Shown: positions 21,019 through 32,113, counted from the stretch's first letter. The stretch: 64,000 nt of DNA from Telopea speciosissima (GCF_018873765.1 NC_057923.1:61312593-61376592), one strand, 5' to 3'. The notes: generated by a model not told the origin, from the letters alone. Program-made: numbers and translations.

Positions 21019-21679
21019 TATTGCGTCAAGAAATCACCAAGCGGTCCTGCGAGTGCCGTCACCTGCAAAAGGACCAAGGGGTCACCAGAGAGAACCAGTG
21101 TGGTTCTGGCCTAGGGCTCTCCGATGCCAAAGTTAGATCTCCTGAGCAAACAGATGAATGTAGAATTCAATATGAGTTCTTTTCTTTTTCCTCCCCTCCT
21201 GAGGGTGGTGTACCTTTCCTTTTATAGTGGAGTATGATGATATGGAGAGTCCCAGTTTGATGGCGAGTGTGCCGTTGAGTGGATAGAGGCACTGGGTAGC
21301 AGGGCTCTATCCTGATTGGCCATCTCCCCGCGGGAGGGAGTGTCCTGGTGGTATCAAGATCCTTGGCGGATAGATACTCGCGTGTGGTGATAACGTCATT
21401 GGTGCTTGAATCCGTCTGGGTGACGTGACTTCTAAGCGGTGGCTTAGAGTCCTGGTGGTGGCATAAGTCTGCAGTGACACGATTGGGTCATAGATGAGCG
21501 GCCTCGGTGTCTGTGTACATCACGTCTGCGTCCACGATGCCGTGCCTGGGTGTGAGACCACGCCTGGGTGAGAGGCCGCACCCGGGTGGGACCCCCGGTT
21601 GGTTCTCCTTGGTTTTGAAGCAGGTCGCTTTGTGACACGTGGCAGCCGCTGACTGGTTCAGTGAATCTTGGATGTATCA
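21019..21679 (-). repeat. Gypsy 5' LTR (661 bp)
   Basis: Partner of 10608-11275. Its inner end reads CAATA on the minus strand where the other LTR reads CAACA, so the terminal CA has mutated to TA in this copy. Repeated ggtgtgagaccacgcctggg-type phrases lie in its middle. Confidence 0.9.
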
Positions 21680-21684
21680 GGATC

Positions 21685-21865
21685 TATTTTTCCTTCCTCG
21701 AATTTCTACTTTTTTTATAGAATTTGTAACATTCGTGAAAGCATCGAAGCAATGTACTTTGAAATCTGAAATTAAGGAAGGATTGCTAAGATAATTAGTT
21801 TAATTAAACTTTTGCAGAGCTTCAATACCAAATAGATTCAGTATAGCTAATCTTATATCTAGATA
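21685..21865 (+). repeat. Remainder of leader-exon tandem copy 2 after the gypsy insertion
   Basis: It matches 10130-10395 (phrases gtactttgaaatctgaaatt and tcagtatagctaatcttata). It shows that the gypsy element split the second tandem unit. About 80 bases of copy 1 are absent here. Confidence 0.85.
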
Positions 21866-21940
21866 AGTTCTACATATTACATCAATTGTTCATTTTTTTA
21901 GGCATAGATATATAAATATAAGTGTATAGTTATATTTACT

Positions 21941-24900
21941 TCAATATCTTCTTCCACCAGTACCTCTTTCCCTCTGGCAGTTATAATACGCAGCAGCAAC
22001 CGGCAATCCGAGGTTGTAAAGCTCTGCAAAATCTCTAGTATAAAAGTTTTGACGCCATCCCGGAGCATAGACGGTCTGCCTACCAAGTTGCCGGAACAGT
22101 ACGAAAACAAATCGGTGAATCCCAATCGATGGCCGAGGGCTCTCGTAGCATACAATCTCTTGCCCTAAAAATTAATCAATCACCATATAAAAAAAAAATA
22201 GTAGGGTATTATTATCTATAAAGTGGGTTTGATTGACACACCAATTCCAACAAAATCATCATTATCATGCAGAAAACTTGTTCCATGGAGAAGAGAATTA
22301 GTGTCTCTCTCCCCTGCTAGGGGTAACTACCTCATCCCATTTCACACCGACCATGAGGTGTGGGGACCTCTCACTAAAAAGCAATTTTAGATTATTTCTT
22401 AAGCTAGGTTTTATCATCCCTTAATTACTTATAAAATCTTGAGGTAAGTCAAGTCTTATTTTGATGTTGAGAGCACAAAGTAAGGTTAGTCTTATTCTTA
22501 AGGTTTTTTTGTTTTAAACAAGAAGTGATTTGGAGAAATCAAAGACTGATGTGACAAATTTTGTCCATTAAAAATTAGGGAAGTTATAATTGTAACTACA
22601 CTAATTATAGGTAGTAAGATTTGAATTCATTTACCCCTATGGGTCCATTTCACTTAACGAACTTGTTAGAAAAGTAGAGCAAAGCACCTGCTTTTGCTTT
22701 CGATGATGAGCAGACTCGTGCTCTGGCTCAGACTTCAGAGGGTAGGGTTGGGTTTTTGTTGATAAGTGGATAACAAGTTTAATGGTGTTTTAACCTCATA
22801 CCCACGGACCTGGCTCCAGTCCAGCCGCGGCTGGAGCTGGATGGTCCAGCGCTCTGAAACCACCCCAAAAACAGGGGTGGTCATTTCACACCTGGGCCTT
22901 ACATGTGAAATGACCATTCCACCCTTGTTTTTGCTATTGTTTAGTGGGGCTGGACCTCCAGCTCCCGCCACAAAGGTTGTGTTGTGTTTTTTTGTTTTGT
23001 TTAGTTTTATTTTTTAAGTCCTTTTCTTTAAACAAATTTTACCCACTAGATACCCATCTCTTATCATTTTCATACTCGTTAGCTAGCATCCAAAATTGGT
23101 ATTATTGATAGGGGAAGTAGTTTTCTATCTGGGAGTGGGATCCAGTTCCTCTCCAGGGAGCTCAGCACCCAAGGAGTGCCCAGGGGGAATCCAAGGGTAG
23201 GGTTGTGCCGCACACATCTCGGTGCATGCCTAGGGATGTGTGCGGCACAACCCAACCGTTGGATGCTCCCTGGAGAGGAGCTCAACTCTTGGGAATGTGA
23301 CCTACGCCAACACTCATATGTGTCTATCTCTCTCCTCCTTAAATCAAGGAGGCAGAACTGTCTTTTCATATGGAGAGGAGAGAGATAGACTCATGGGAGT
23401 GCTGGCGTAGGCCACACTCCCGGACACAGTTCTTTTTCCCTATTGATAGACACCCCCTTCCTCTATTATCTATTTAATTTCAAAAAATTATTACTATAAT
23501 ATCCTATAACTTTCCCCTTAAAATAAAATTCACATTTGGACTCTTTTTCTTTTCATTTCATTAAAGAAAATAAATAATAAGAATATCTTACATATGGTGT
23601 CTTTTAATAAATGGGATTTTTATTGTCTCCATGTATCGGTCTCTCCATTTCCTCCATTACATCTCATAGGAAATAGAAATGACCATCTTATCCCTAGTCC
23701 GAACACACTACCCGGGTGGGGTCTACTCCCCCTATTAGATGTAATGGAAGAAATGAAGGAATAGATAAATGGAGACTATAATTTTCCAAATAGATGTACC
23801 CAGCCATCGATTTTTTTCTCGAGTTCCCATCACATAACTTTTACTATTATATTAAGGATATTCTTACGTTCGAACATCGTTGACACAAAAATGGAAAAGA
23901 AACATAAACAAGCTGATCTTCCACTTAATTTTATTTCCTAAAAAGGAACATTATTAATAAGGTATCCCACCTTTTCTCACTCTCTTTACATAAAAGTAAC
24001 CAAAGCTCCTATGTGACATAAACAATTATACATGTGAGGGTTCATGTAAGATTGTGATTAGGGAATTGAATTTTATAACTAGAGTAGAAGTAGTGATTGG
24101 GTGTAGTAAATATTGGTCAAAGGGGATTTCTTCGTTCAAAAAATAAGGTGTATTGGGTCAAGTACGTTGCATTGGATGATGGATTGAGTTGTGAAACTAT
24201 ATTAATATATACATATTTTACTCACCAAAAAATATATATACATATTTTAAATTCACTAAGATTTTGATTTATTGGTTTAGATTTTAAAAGTGGTTCAGAA
24301 TATTGTGATTGATGAGTGACAAAATTAAAAGAGAGACACCAACAAAAAAAAAAAAAAAAAAAAAAGATAATCACATAAGACGAAATTTAGAAATAGTAAC
24401 TTGAAAGATAATTATTTAAGGTGTCAATTACATGTGAAAATAAAGATTTTTGCATGCGCTAGTAAGAAAGAGTAATGCGGCTTAGATTGGAGAAGGTAAG
24501 GGTAGGCCTAAAATTACTTTGGGATTTATTGTGAGACCTGACACATAAATTAGAGGGATCCAATTTCTCTTCTCCATTCACCCATTGTGAATGGTTTTAT
24601 CAAAAAAAAAAAGAGAATAGGCACATATATTAGAGAGAATCTCTTTTCTCTTCACCTTTATGATGTTACCTTCAGATTGGATTAGATATATAAGAGTATT
24701 TATGATTTCATAAAATAAGGGGTTGGAGTTAATGATGATATTCATTATTCCAAGAATCCAATCATAGGGTCAAAAATAGAATAGAATAGCGAAAAGAATC
24801 TATGGAACTAAACTTGTTTAGTTTAGATAATGAGAGAAAGTTGGGCACACCATCGATACCGATACTTAAAACCATGATTCCAACCAGAAAGATCTTCAAC

Positions 24901-27495
24901 TAGTTAATGGAGAAGATGTGGACAGGCTTTGGAAAGGACAAAACTACATGGACTGTCTAGTCATATTCTTTATGATGGCAACCTTATGAACCTTTTCAAA
25001 ACCACCAGCACAGAAAGGAATGAAGGAGGACCCAAATGTGTGGTAATCAATTTTTTTTGGGGGTGCAATTCAAGGGCTGATCGACCATCAATTCCATCAG
25101 GGCCCCATAAAGAGGTAATGAGAGGACCCACAAAGGGTCAAATATGGTACCCATAGGTTCCACTTGAAAAGCAAATAAATGTGGACTAGGTGTCGCTAAG
25201 GAGACTTGAACCACCGATCAAACTCCTGACGCAGATCTTCCAACAGAGTAGTGAACCACCAGGGCAAGCCCTGGATCGACGTGGTAATCATTTGAGGTTA
25301 AGGAAACATAGAGACACTAGTTCATGAACAGCCCCTTGTGCAAAAGACAAAAAGATCAAGCCTGGCAACATAAAGGTGAGGCCAGATTTCGATCGCAAGC
25401 CTTCATACCAAATATTAATACCCCCATGAAATAACTTTATCTTTTTTTTTTTTTTGGTAAAAAAAAAAAAAAAAACAGTAGTAGTAAATTATCTTACTTT
25501 GTACCATGTTTTGATTAATTGATATCGGATCGATCGATTTGTATTGGTATCGGTGTAGACCACCAATACCGATTTCGTATCAGTGAATCAGTACAGACAA
25601 GTAACAATGAAAAAAAATTTGATGTTTTAATGAAAACAAAGCCAATCCAGACTGATACAGCCTATCTGAATGATATCATATCGGTATCCGCTGATGATTA
25701 CTAAAACCCTGCTTTGTACCCCTAGAACTAGGGCTGCAACAGGGTCGGGTTGGGCCAGGCTTTATAGAACCCTAGCCCAACCCTGAGTCCCCTTAGTTGG
25801 GCCTAGACCCGACCCGACCCTGACTTAGGGCCTTAAAAATCCAACCTTGACCCGCCCTCAGGGTCAAGCCGCGCTGACCCTGTTTGGCCCTGATCATGGG
25901 GAGGGGGAAGGAAATGCATGGGCTGAAATGGGCTAGAGAAAAAATTATCAATTTTACATAAAATAACACTATAATAAAATATATTATATCACTTATTATC
26001 TTCATATATAATATATTATATAACAAAATGTGGGTGACATTTAAAGTTTATAATATATATATCTTATATCAATATATATTTTATAGTATAACTTAAAACA
26101 GAGTTAGGCCGAACTTAGCCCGAGACCTCAACCCTGGCCTGACCCTGACTCAGGGCCAGAAATTTCCAGCCGTGTCCCGCCTTCAAGGCCAAATATCTCA
26201 GTCCAGACTCTGTTCGAGCTCAGGGTGGGCCAAGACGGGAGCCAAACTCGCACCCCTAACTAGAACTACATAAGAATCAACAGACTTGGGTTAGTTCCGA
26301 TAACTATAACTTAATTCGGTCCCTTTTTAATGTACACTACTGCTTACTTTAAATTTTTTATGTGGTTTGTTTTAATATCAGAGCAAATTATCGAAACACA
26401 GTATTAAAATGCTGATTGGCAAAGGCAAATTTCCAAGCACAAGTCCAAAGCATACCATCCATTTTCAATCTCTATATAAATATATAAATGTTCCAGTTAC
26501 GTACCGAAATTCGCTGTGGTACCCTCAGGAATATCAGTCACCAACCTACAATGTAAATTGGGAGCCATTTAGTACATAAACAGAAAACACAATAATTTTC
26601 ATAAAGAGATGAGTGAGGAAATGAAGATAAAGTTTTCCTCTAAATTCTTATCAAGACAAAGATTTCCTTCACTCATAGAGGACGATTCACCCATCATCTT
26701 AGGTTTCACAAACCCTTCCTAGGGTTTTAGTATGTTCCAAATACTCTTTCGATACCTATTTCTACCCTCTCATGCCCCTCAGTGAATGGGATCCCATTCA
26801 TCGTGGGTGGAGGAACTCGATCCTTTATATATTGCCTCTCTCTTTTTTTCCTTCTTTTGGTGGCAGTAGTTGTACGTCGAAGTAGCAAAAAGTATTTGAG
26901 GAGTGGTAGAGCTTGTACTTTGTAGATACAGTGAAGAAAAAAGATAACCATGTTTTGTGTAAAATGTTTTGTATTCTATTCCTTGCATTAGTGGCTAATT
27001 CCAAAGGGACGTTTAGGGCTATATGGGTATTTTAAATAAATTGCCTATATAGAGTTTTGCTATATATTCGTGAGGGTTTTCTTTCTCTATAATAGATTTG
27101 AGAGAGGTGTGAGGACGAGCGGTTGTAACCCTATTCTCCATTTATAGTAAAGCAATCCCATCTCACCATGGACATAGACAATCTTACTAAACTTGTGTGA
27201 TCGTTGTTTGTGATATTCATTCGTTTTCTGCATCGTTTTAAGTATCCGTTTTCTACAAATGCTACTAGCTTTAAAATAAAAATAACCCTAGAAAGCCCTA
27301 AATTTTCTTATGGATGTTTGGTTTTTCCCAAAGCTCTCTTAAATCCTTGAATTAATTTACATTAATTAACCTAATTTAAGAAGAAATCTACAGGTCGTAC
27401 CAAAAAAAGAAGAAATCTACAGGTGTTCCATGGATCTTGAAGAAATTTCAGCTTTAACTTTTTGCTGTCAACTAGGAATGAAACTAATGTTCTTA

Positions 27496-27528
<33 letters not shown>

Positions 27529-30396
27529 TTTAGGGAATTCTCAACTAATGGGTCATGTCTCAATTAATCAAATTACTAACTCTCTAAAGGCGCCATAGTA
27601 CGTTCATTCTAAATCTCTACCCAATGAAATCTAATTTACTACTAACCATATGCCTAAACAATACATAAACCTAAATTAAATATGATGTTAGAATGTAAAC
27701 TTTAGTTATTCTAAACTTATTTGTTCATGCTCTCAAATTAAGTGTGAAAGGAACAAATTAAAACATACAAAAGTGAAACCGAATATGAACAAACAATACA
27801 TAAACCTAAATTAAATACATTACAAATCAGAATTATAAACTTTTTTTCAATACCCGACACTACAAACTACATGTAGACCGGATAACGAAAACCAAATAAA
27901 AACTGATAAAACCAGACTGAATACAAAAGGATTCTAATTTTAGCTGATTCCTATCTGATTCGGTATTGATTTGCATTTTGTCAAATGTAAATCGAACTGA
28001 ACCTGAACCGTTGCATTACAAAAATCTAGGACTATGAGGAGGAGAATATACAAACTACGAACAACGGTGGGTGGATAGAAAATATAGGAGGGTATGTCAA
28101 TACATGGAAGGGCTAATAATCGAATTAGAATTTGACATGTTGTCAATCCAGCTCATTCCTTAGATAGATCCAATCTCCTTCTATATATGGATCCGGCTCC
28201 TTTCCAGGGAACCCAGTGCCCAGGGAGTGCCCAAGGGGCATCCAATGGTGGGGTCATGCCACACATATCTCGGTGCACGCCTAAGAATGTGTGTAGCACA
28301 ACCCAACGGCTGGATGCACCTTGGGCGTATTGGGCTCCCTTGAAAGGAACAAAATCCTCTATATATGATCATCCATCTAAGAACCAATCACATGTTTATT
28401 TTGTTTTCATAAATACCCTTCCTCCTCTTATAAATGGTAAAAATAACAGACGTGGTTGCCTCGAGAGGGTGAGAGGCTGAGAACCCAACATTGATAAAGG
28501 AGTTTTACTTATAAAAATTTTTGAGAGCCAATGAAAAGTCGACAACAGAATTGGTAAAAGGAATAGAGGTTTTGCAATACCTGTTAGATACTGACAGGCA
28601 GTTTGGATCTGTCGGTACCTTCCAATCAATCCCTACATACATGCACAACCCAAAGCTTCTCTTCGCTTCTACTCAAAAGAATTTCACACTTGAACCCAAA
28701 AAATATCTCCATCTGTCTCTATTAATCTCTCTTGTTTTCACAATCACTTTTGATCTTCTACTTCATTATCTTCTACTTTTTCTTCATTTTAGGAGTAACG
28801 AGGACCGAAAAAGGCAGAGTTCATTTGAAGACGATCGATAGAATCGAGAAGTTCCTAAGCAGATATTTCAGTGTACTCTCTCTCTCTCTCTCTCTCTCTC
28901 TGATCTTATAATTTCTCCTCCCAATTTCTATAATAAAAATCCTCTGTTGTACGGCAAGGTGTGAGGGGCACATGTGTGCCATGTGGTCTTTACTGTGCCG
29001 CAGAATGTGCACCTTGTAGTACGGTGGAGGATCAGGGTTTTAATTTCTATTTCTTTTGTCGCTTTCTAGAAATATATCCTCTCTCAAGTGCATCGCTGTG
29101 CACTGTACTTAAGAATTCACAATCGTCCACCCCAACACTTGAGAGGATAAAAATACACCATTGCCCATGTTTTTACGGTTGAATTCATAAGTGTGGTGCA
29201 CTGAGTAGTGCACCGCATTTGCAAGGATGAAAATCCTCGGTTTCTTTGACAAAATTGATGAGTTTTGATGTTTCTTGTCACATTTTAATTTACAGTTATA
29301 GTTGTTAAAATGATCGTTATTCAATTGTTTTGGTCAAGTGCATAGCACACTTGGTAGCTAATGGTGCGTAAAGGCCGGCCCATTGCTATCAGGAGGTCTT
29401 GAGTTCAAGTCTCCTGGTTCACATCCTACATCCCCTACCTATAAAAAAAAAAAGGAAGAAAAAAAATTACAAAACAAGTAGATTTACAAAACAAAATAAT
29501 TGTAAAACAAAGTAGATTTACATGTTTTGTAATTAATTTTCTTTACCTAATAGATCAAGGCAATTTCTCTCTCTCTCTCTCTTTTTTGTTTTCCCCACTA
29601 ATCATCTTATAGGTTTTGATATTCCATTGGACAAAACCGTCCTTTAACTTGGAGTTATATAGAGTAGTTTTCAATTATGATAGGGTTTTCAAGAAAAATT
29701 AAAAAATCCTAGGTGGTGAGGAAATGACAGTTATAAATTGTGACTGTTACATCGATCGTGTAGACAATTGTGAGAGCAAACTAAACTAGCAGAGAGAGAG
29801 AGAGAATTTAACCAATGCAAATATTCTCTGAGGTTTGGATCACTTGGGCTTGGAGCATCAGGATCTACCATAACCTGCAAGACAAGTAAAACCACATAAG
29901 AATCACCAGTCATTGATCATCTAAGTAGAAAAAGAGTGTAAAGGAATAATTTTCAAGTGATCTGCTTTGGATCAAAGAATCCAAACCAAGCCTACCTATC
30001 AAAACAAAACAAGAAAAAAAAAAAAAAGAGAGAATCCAAACCAACTAATCTTTTAGGGTTTCAGGGAGAAAGATATAGTTGATTAAAACCCATCTAAGAA
30101 TATGAGAATTAAAACACTTCTGACTCTTAAAACTATTATACCAAATCTAGTAGACCATAAGAAGTAACACTTGAAAGGAGCACCAAAAACTGGCCAGTCA
30201 TTGTTCTTTTAGGTTTCAGATAGTGACTCATGTGGGAAGATTAATATAAGGAAATATGAGGTTTTTCTTTTTGGTAGATCTGAAATATTAGGTTAAAATA
30301 CAAACAAGAAACTGGTGGTTTAGGGGTTTTGGAAACTAGTGACAATTTTTGGTTTGGTTTCAAGAATGAAGATATGGTGTGAATTTTGGAGATATA

Positions 30397-30434
<38 letters not shown>

Positions 30435-30631
30435 AGTGTATAAAAGGTCCGAAGGTCATCTCCTCCAAGCTCAACCCTTGGTTGGTTCACAACAACTGAG
30501 GGCCTGAGGTCACATCCATTTGCTACTTCTCTGTTGTTGTAGATTACTCTTATAGATATGGATCTGTTGAAGAGGTCCAATACATCCCCAATCACTCCAC
30601 CTACAACCAAAGGATCCCTCTCCCTAGCCAT
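21941..30631 (-). CDS. FT: FT-like florigen protein (PEBP family), four exons, 174 aa
   Basis: Exons on the minus strand are 30631-30434, 29874-29813, 26545-26505 and 22164-21941 (198, 62, 41 and 224 bases), all with GT-AG borders and the exact exon sizes and phases of FT genes. The protein starts [10 protein letters not shown] and ends RGTGGRRY. It keeps the PEBP ligand motifs [10 protein letters not shown] (70-79) and GIHRFVF (115-121). It has Tyr84 (Arabidopsis FT Tyr85), the external loop [15 protein letters not shown] with Tyr133, Trp137 and Gln139 (FT Tyr134, Trp138, Gln140), and the LYN triad (149-151). These are the marks of floral promoters rather than TFL1-type repressors. FT-like proteins move from leaf phloem to the apex and act with FD and 14-3-3 proteins. 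Introns of 559, 3267 and 4340 bases hold many small transposons. No lesion is seen; Gly12 and Leu20 replace the commoner Arg and Pro. Confidence 0.93.
22805..22980. repeat. Hairpin MITE in FT-minus intron 3
   Basis: The arms cgcggctggagctggatgg (22826-22844) and ctccagctcccgccaca (22956-22972) pair. The core reads gggtggtcatttcacacc and its inverse tgaaatgaccattccacc. The layout and core match the hairpin at 7563, but the arm bases differ in a paired way (gctgcac there, gctggat here). Confidence 0.72.
23112..23440. repeat. Hairpin MITE with a second hairpin inserted in it
   Basis: A perfect 9-bp duplication, tattgatag, lies at 23103-23111 and 23441-23449. The outer tips ggaagtagttttctatctgg and the inverse ggaaaaagaactgtgtccgg match. 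The outer element is like the one at 31057-31229 (core tgtctatctctctcctcc). The inner hairpin (about 23138-23289) interrupts its left arm. Confidence 0.82.
23138..23289. repeat. Inner hairpin MITE, GGATCC-tipped
   Basis: It starts ggatccagttcctctccagg, is inverted at ccctggagaggagctcaact, and has a perfect stem around gttgtgccgcacacatc. It resembles 28189-28357. The flanks ctgggagtg and cttgggaatg are nearly the same, consistent with a 9-bp target duplication. Confidence 0.75.
23614..23787. repeat. Hairpin MITE in FT-minus intron 3
   Basis: The tips ggatttttattgtctcc and ggagactataattttcc are inverted copies. The flanks taataaatg and aaatagatg agree at seven of nine bases. The core contains gaaatgaccatcttatccc and ccgggtggggtctactcccc. 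Confidence 0.75.
23795..25165. other. FT-minus intron 3, AT-rich stretch without assignable features
   Basis: It holds poly-A runs (24343-24365, 24602-24612) and a fragment of the ATCGAT-rich repeat at 24851-24880 (ccatcgataccgatacttaa). No gene or complete transposon is seen. Confidence 0.5.
25168..25275 (-). repeat. tRNA-derived SINE-like sequence
   Basis: The minus strand has an A-box-like ccctggtggttcactactct and, about 50 bases later, a B-box-like ggtggttcaagtctcc, the spacing of a polymerase III promoter. No tRNA cloverleaf is complete, so it is scored as a SINE head, not a tRNA gene. Confidence 0.5.
25510..25705. repeat. ATCGAT/GATATCGG-rich interspersed repeat
   Basis: Phrases such as tatcggatcgatcgattt, accaataccgatttcgtatc and atatcatatcggtatcc make up this stretch. 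The same vocabulary fills 31843-32113, 41482-41727, 46276-46490 and 55325-55665. Confidence 0.6.
25730..26259. mobile_element. hAT-type MITE, 530 bp, GC-rich ends
   Basis: It starts (t)agggctgcaacagggtcgg and ends ccaaactcgcacccctaa. The duplication ctagaact lies at 25722-25729 and 26260-26267. The ends carry gggtcgggttgggccaggc-like text and the middle is AT-rich. It is related to 55982-56351. Confidence 0.85.
27497..27523. repeat. (CT)n microsatellite
   Basis: About 13 CT dinucleotides lie in FT-minus intron 2. The stretch 26550-28180 otherwise shows no assignable gene or transposon; open frames there lack homologous motifs. Confidence 0.9.
28189..28357. repeat. Hairpin MITE, GGATCC-tipped, in FT-minus intron 2
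   Basis: A perfect 9-bp target duplication, tctatatat, lies at 28180-28188 and 28358-28366. The tips ggatccggctcctttcc and the inverse of ggaaaggaacaaaatcc pair. The inner stems cagtgcccaggg and ccttgggcgtattgg pair with mismatches. It is a sibling of 23138-23289. Confidence 0.85.
28528..28870 (+). promoter_or_regulatory. Promoter/leader-exon-like sequence antisense in FT-minus intron 2
   Basis: It opens ccaatgaaaagtcgacaaca and continues gtaaaaggaatagaggtttt, the same blocks as 9798-9850. It then shares ggcagtttggatctgtcgg and tacatacatgcacaaccc with the minus-strand copy at 52831-52505. A CT-rich leader follows, ending cgatcgatagaatcgagaag and ttcctaagcagatatttcag. It lies on the strand opposite to the FT gene. 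If active it would give a natural antisense or alternative transcript. No protein is recognised. Confidence 0.5.
28874..28901. repeat. (CT)n microsatellite
   Basis: About 14 CT units directly follow the leader-like sequence in FT-minus intron 2. Confidence 0.92.
29070..29150. repeat. Small hairpin element
   Basis: tatcctctctcaagtg (29078-29093) is inverted at cacttgagaggata (29138-29151). The tip tatttttatcctctc resembles the tips of other hairpins here. A second stem, aagtgtggtgcactgag against tagtgcacc, follows at 29188-29215. Confidence 0.5.
29333..29440 (+). repeat. tRNA-derived SINE in FT-minus intron 1-2 region
   Basis: gcacacttggtagctaatgg serves as an A-box-like part and ggaggtcttgagttcaagtc as a B-box-like part. 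A related copy is at 56235-56330. It ends in an A-rich tail (29440-29465). Confidence 0.55.
30402..30433. repeat. (TA)n microsatellite abutting the FT-minus exon 1 donor
   Basis: About 15 TA units begin at the donor of FT-minus intron 1 (minus strand CTG followed by GTATATATA). The repeat therefore forms the whole +3 and onward part of the splice site. Confidence 0.9.
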
Positions 30632-30980
30632 GATATTATATATAATATAAACACTAATTGTAGTACTCTAGCTTTTCTTGAAAGAAGATGAAAAAAAAAA
30701 AAAGAGTAACAACAGAACAGGAGAAACAGAGAAGAGGGAGGGAGAGAGAGAGAGATAGAAAGAAGTAGTTTTAATTCATGCAGGGATAGCTCAAGGTGAA
30801 GGAGTGATGGGGAGTTGGGTTGATCATGGAAGCTCTTGAGAAGTGGAGATCTTTATATATTGTAGGGTGGCATCTTCTTCTTTTAACTTTTTTTCTTTCA
30901 TCAACAACTGACATCAGCAACTGGAACCTCTACTTTTCTCAATCCTGTAATAACAATTAACGTATTATAATCACAATTCA
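30632..30980 (-). promoter_or_regulatory. FT-minus core promoter and leader
   Basis: A TATA box (TATATAAA, minus strand, 30859-30852) lies about 225 bases before the ATG at 30631. It is preceded by agatgccacccta, which also precedes the TATA-like box of the plus-strand FT gene. A CT-rich leader (30700-30755) follows. Further upstream aaaagtagaggttcc and cactcagctta have counterparts in the other promoter. Confidence 0.65.
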
Positions 30981-31056
30981 CAACCCACCCTTTCTGTTCC
31001 AAATTAAGCTGAGTGTGGTGGGGTCCTAACAATTATTAATGTTTCATAAAAGTTTA

Positions 31057-31229
31057 GGAAAAAAAGAACTCTGTCCGGGAGTGTGGCCTACGCCAACACT
31101 CTCATGAGTTTATCTCTTTCCTCTTCTTATGAAAAGACAGCTCTGCCCCTTGTTTTAAGGAGGAGAGAGAAAGACACATAGGAGTGCGGGCTAGCATAGG
31201 CCACACTCCCGGACAGAAAACTCCTTCCC
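31057..31229. repeat. Hairpin MITE upstream of FT-minus
   Basis: The arms gtccgggagtgtggcctacg and taggccacactcccggac pair. The core holds atgaaaagacagctctgccc. The flanks aaaagttta and taaaattta agree at seven of nine bases. The core matches that of 23112-23440. Confidence 0.8.
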
Positions 31230-31520
31230 TAAAATTTATTAAACATAATTTGATTAGTTTTATATAACCTGTCATACTCTCATAGTATTATTAGACTGCT
31301 TTGATATATTATGTACATTGTGATTTATATTATTTGAGACTGTTATCTAGATTATATTTGCCACTAATAATTAGCAGAATCATTAATTTTAAGGGGAAGT
31401 GTTTCTCGTTTGGGGGGGGGGGGGGGAGAATGGCCTCCACGCACGTGCATGCCAATGAGAGTGCAGAAGAATCATGGGAGGCTATATTTTCCCAACTTTT
31501 AATCATGGGTTTTAGAGAAT

Positions 31521-31657
31521 GATAAGGTTGCTCCATTGCAACCAAGGTTCAAGTTTGGAAACAGCTTCTGTGGAAAGTGGGGGTAAGGTTGCGTAGATTA
31601 TTCTCTTCTTTCCAGACCCACAATTGCAGGAGTCTCGTGCACTAGGTACACCCTTTA
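31521..31657 (+). repeat. Au-type SINE copy
   Basis: ggttgctccattgcaaccaa, then ttcaagtttggaaacagctt and gggggtaaggttgcgtagat, and the end gtgcactaggtacaccc follow the layout of the plant Au SINE. The 5' end is eroded. Confidence 0.65.
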
Positions 31658-31842
31658 TGGATTTTAGTGATGATGAAATCTGATTTAAATTTCATTTTCA
31701 TTGTGGCAGTACTTAGCAGAACAAAGTGTACCTAAGCCTGTGTTTACTTACTAGCTTCTTTTTAACATGTAAAACAAATTGATAGGAAAGCAATTTTTAA
31801 ATCCCCTACTTAAGACTCTCCCTCTCTCCCTATTCTCCTTGA

Positions 31843-32113
31843 TACATGGTTTTAGTGCATAGTATCGGAATGGGTATCGACGACCCATAAAACTGATACA
31901 ATACTGATGCGGTATCGATTTGGATCGGTTATATGAGACACAAATGTCCTTGAATTTTCTTAAAAATGAATTTTTTGATCATTTTATCTCTTGTCCGTAT
32001 CATACTACCGATATGGTATCAATACAATATCGATATCGATGACTAGCAAAATCGATACATATTGCCCAATACAAACAATACGATACCGATACTTAGATCA
32101 ATGCCTTGATACT
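31843..32113. repeat. ATCGAT-rich interspersed repeat
   Basis: It runs from ccatggttttagtgcatagt through tatcgatatcgatgactagc to gataccgatacttagatc. It is an inverted relative of 41482-41727 (ccgtacactaaaaccatga at that copy's end). Confidence 0.7.

Larger units (their letters stand above)
10608..21679 (-). mobile_element. Ty3/gypsy LTR retrotransposon, Tat lineage, 11.1 kb
   Basis: The LTRs are 10608-11275 and 21019-21679. A perfect 5-bp target duplication, ggatc, lies at 10603-10607 and 21680-21684. On the minus strand the order is gag, protease, reverse transcriptase, RNase H, integrase, the gypsy order. The primer site TTGGCACCGTCTGTGGG abuts the 5' LTR, and a purine tract (agagtggggggcaaa) abuts the 3' LTR. 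The roughly 4 kb between integrase and the 3' LTR carries an antisense spliced ORF, a feature described for Tat-lineage elements. All ORFs carry stops or shifts, so this copy is defective. Confidence 0.93.

Noticed and set aside
29333..29440. Possible tRNA gene
   Set aside because: A and B boxes are present, but the arms do not fold into a complete cloverleaf and an A-rich tail follows, so a SINE fits better.
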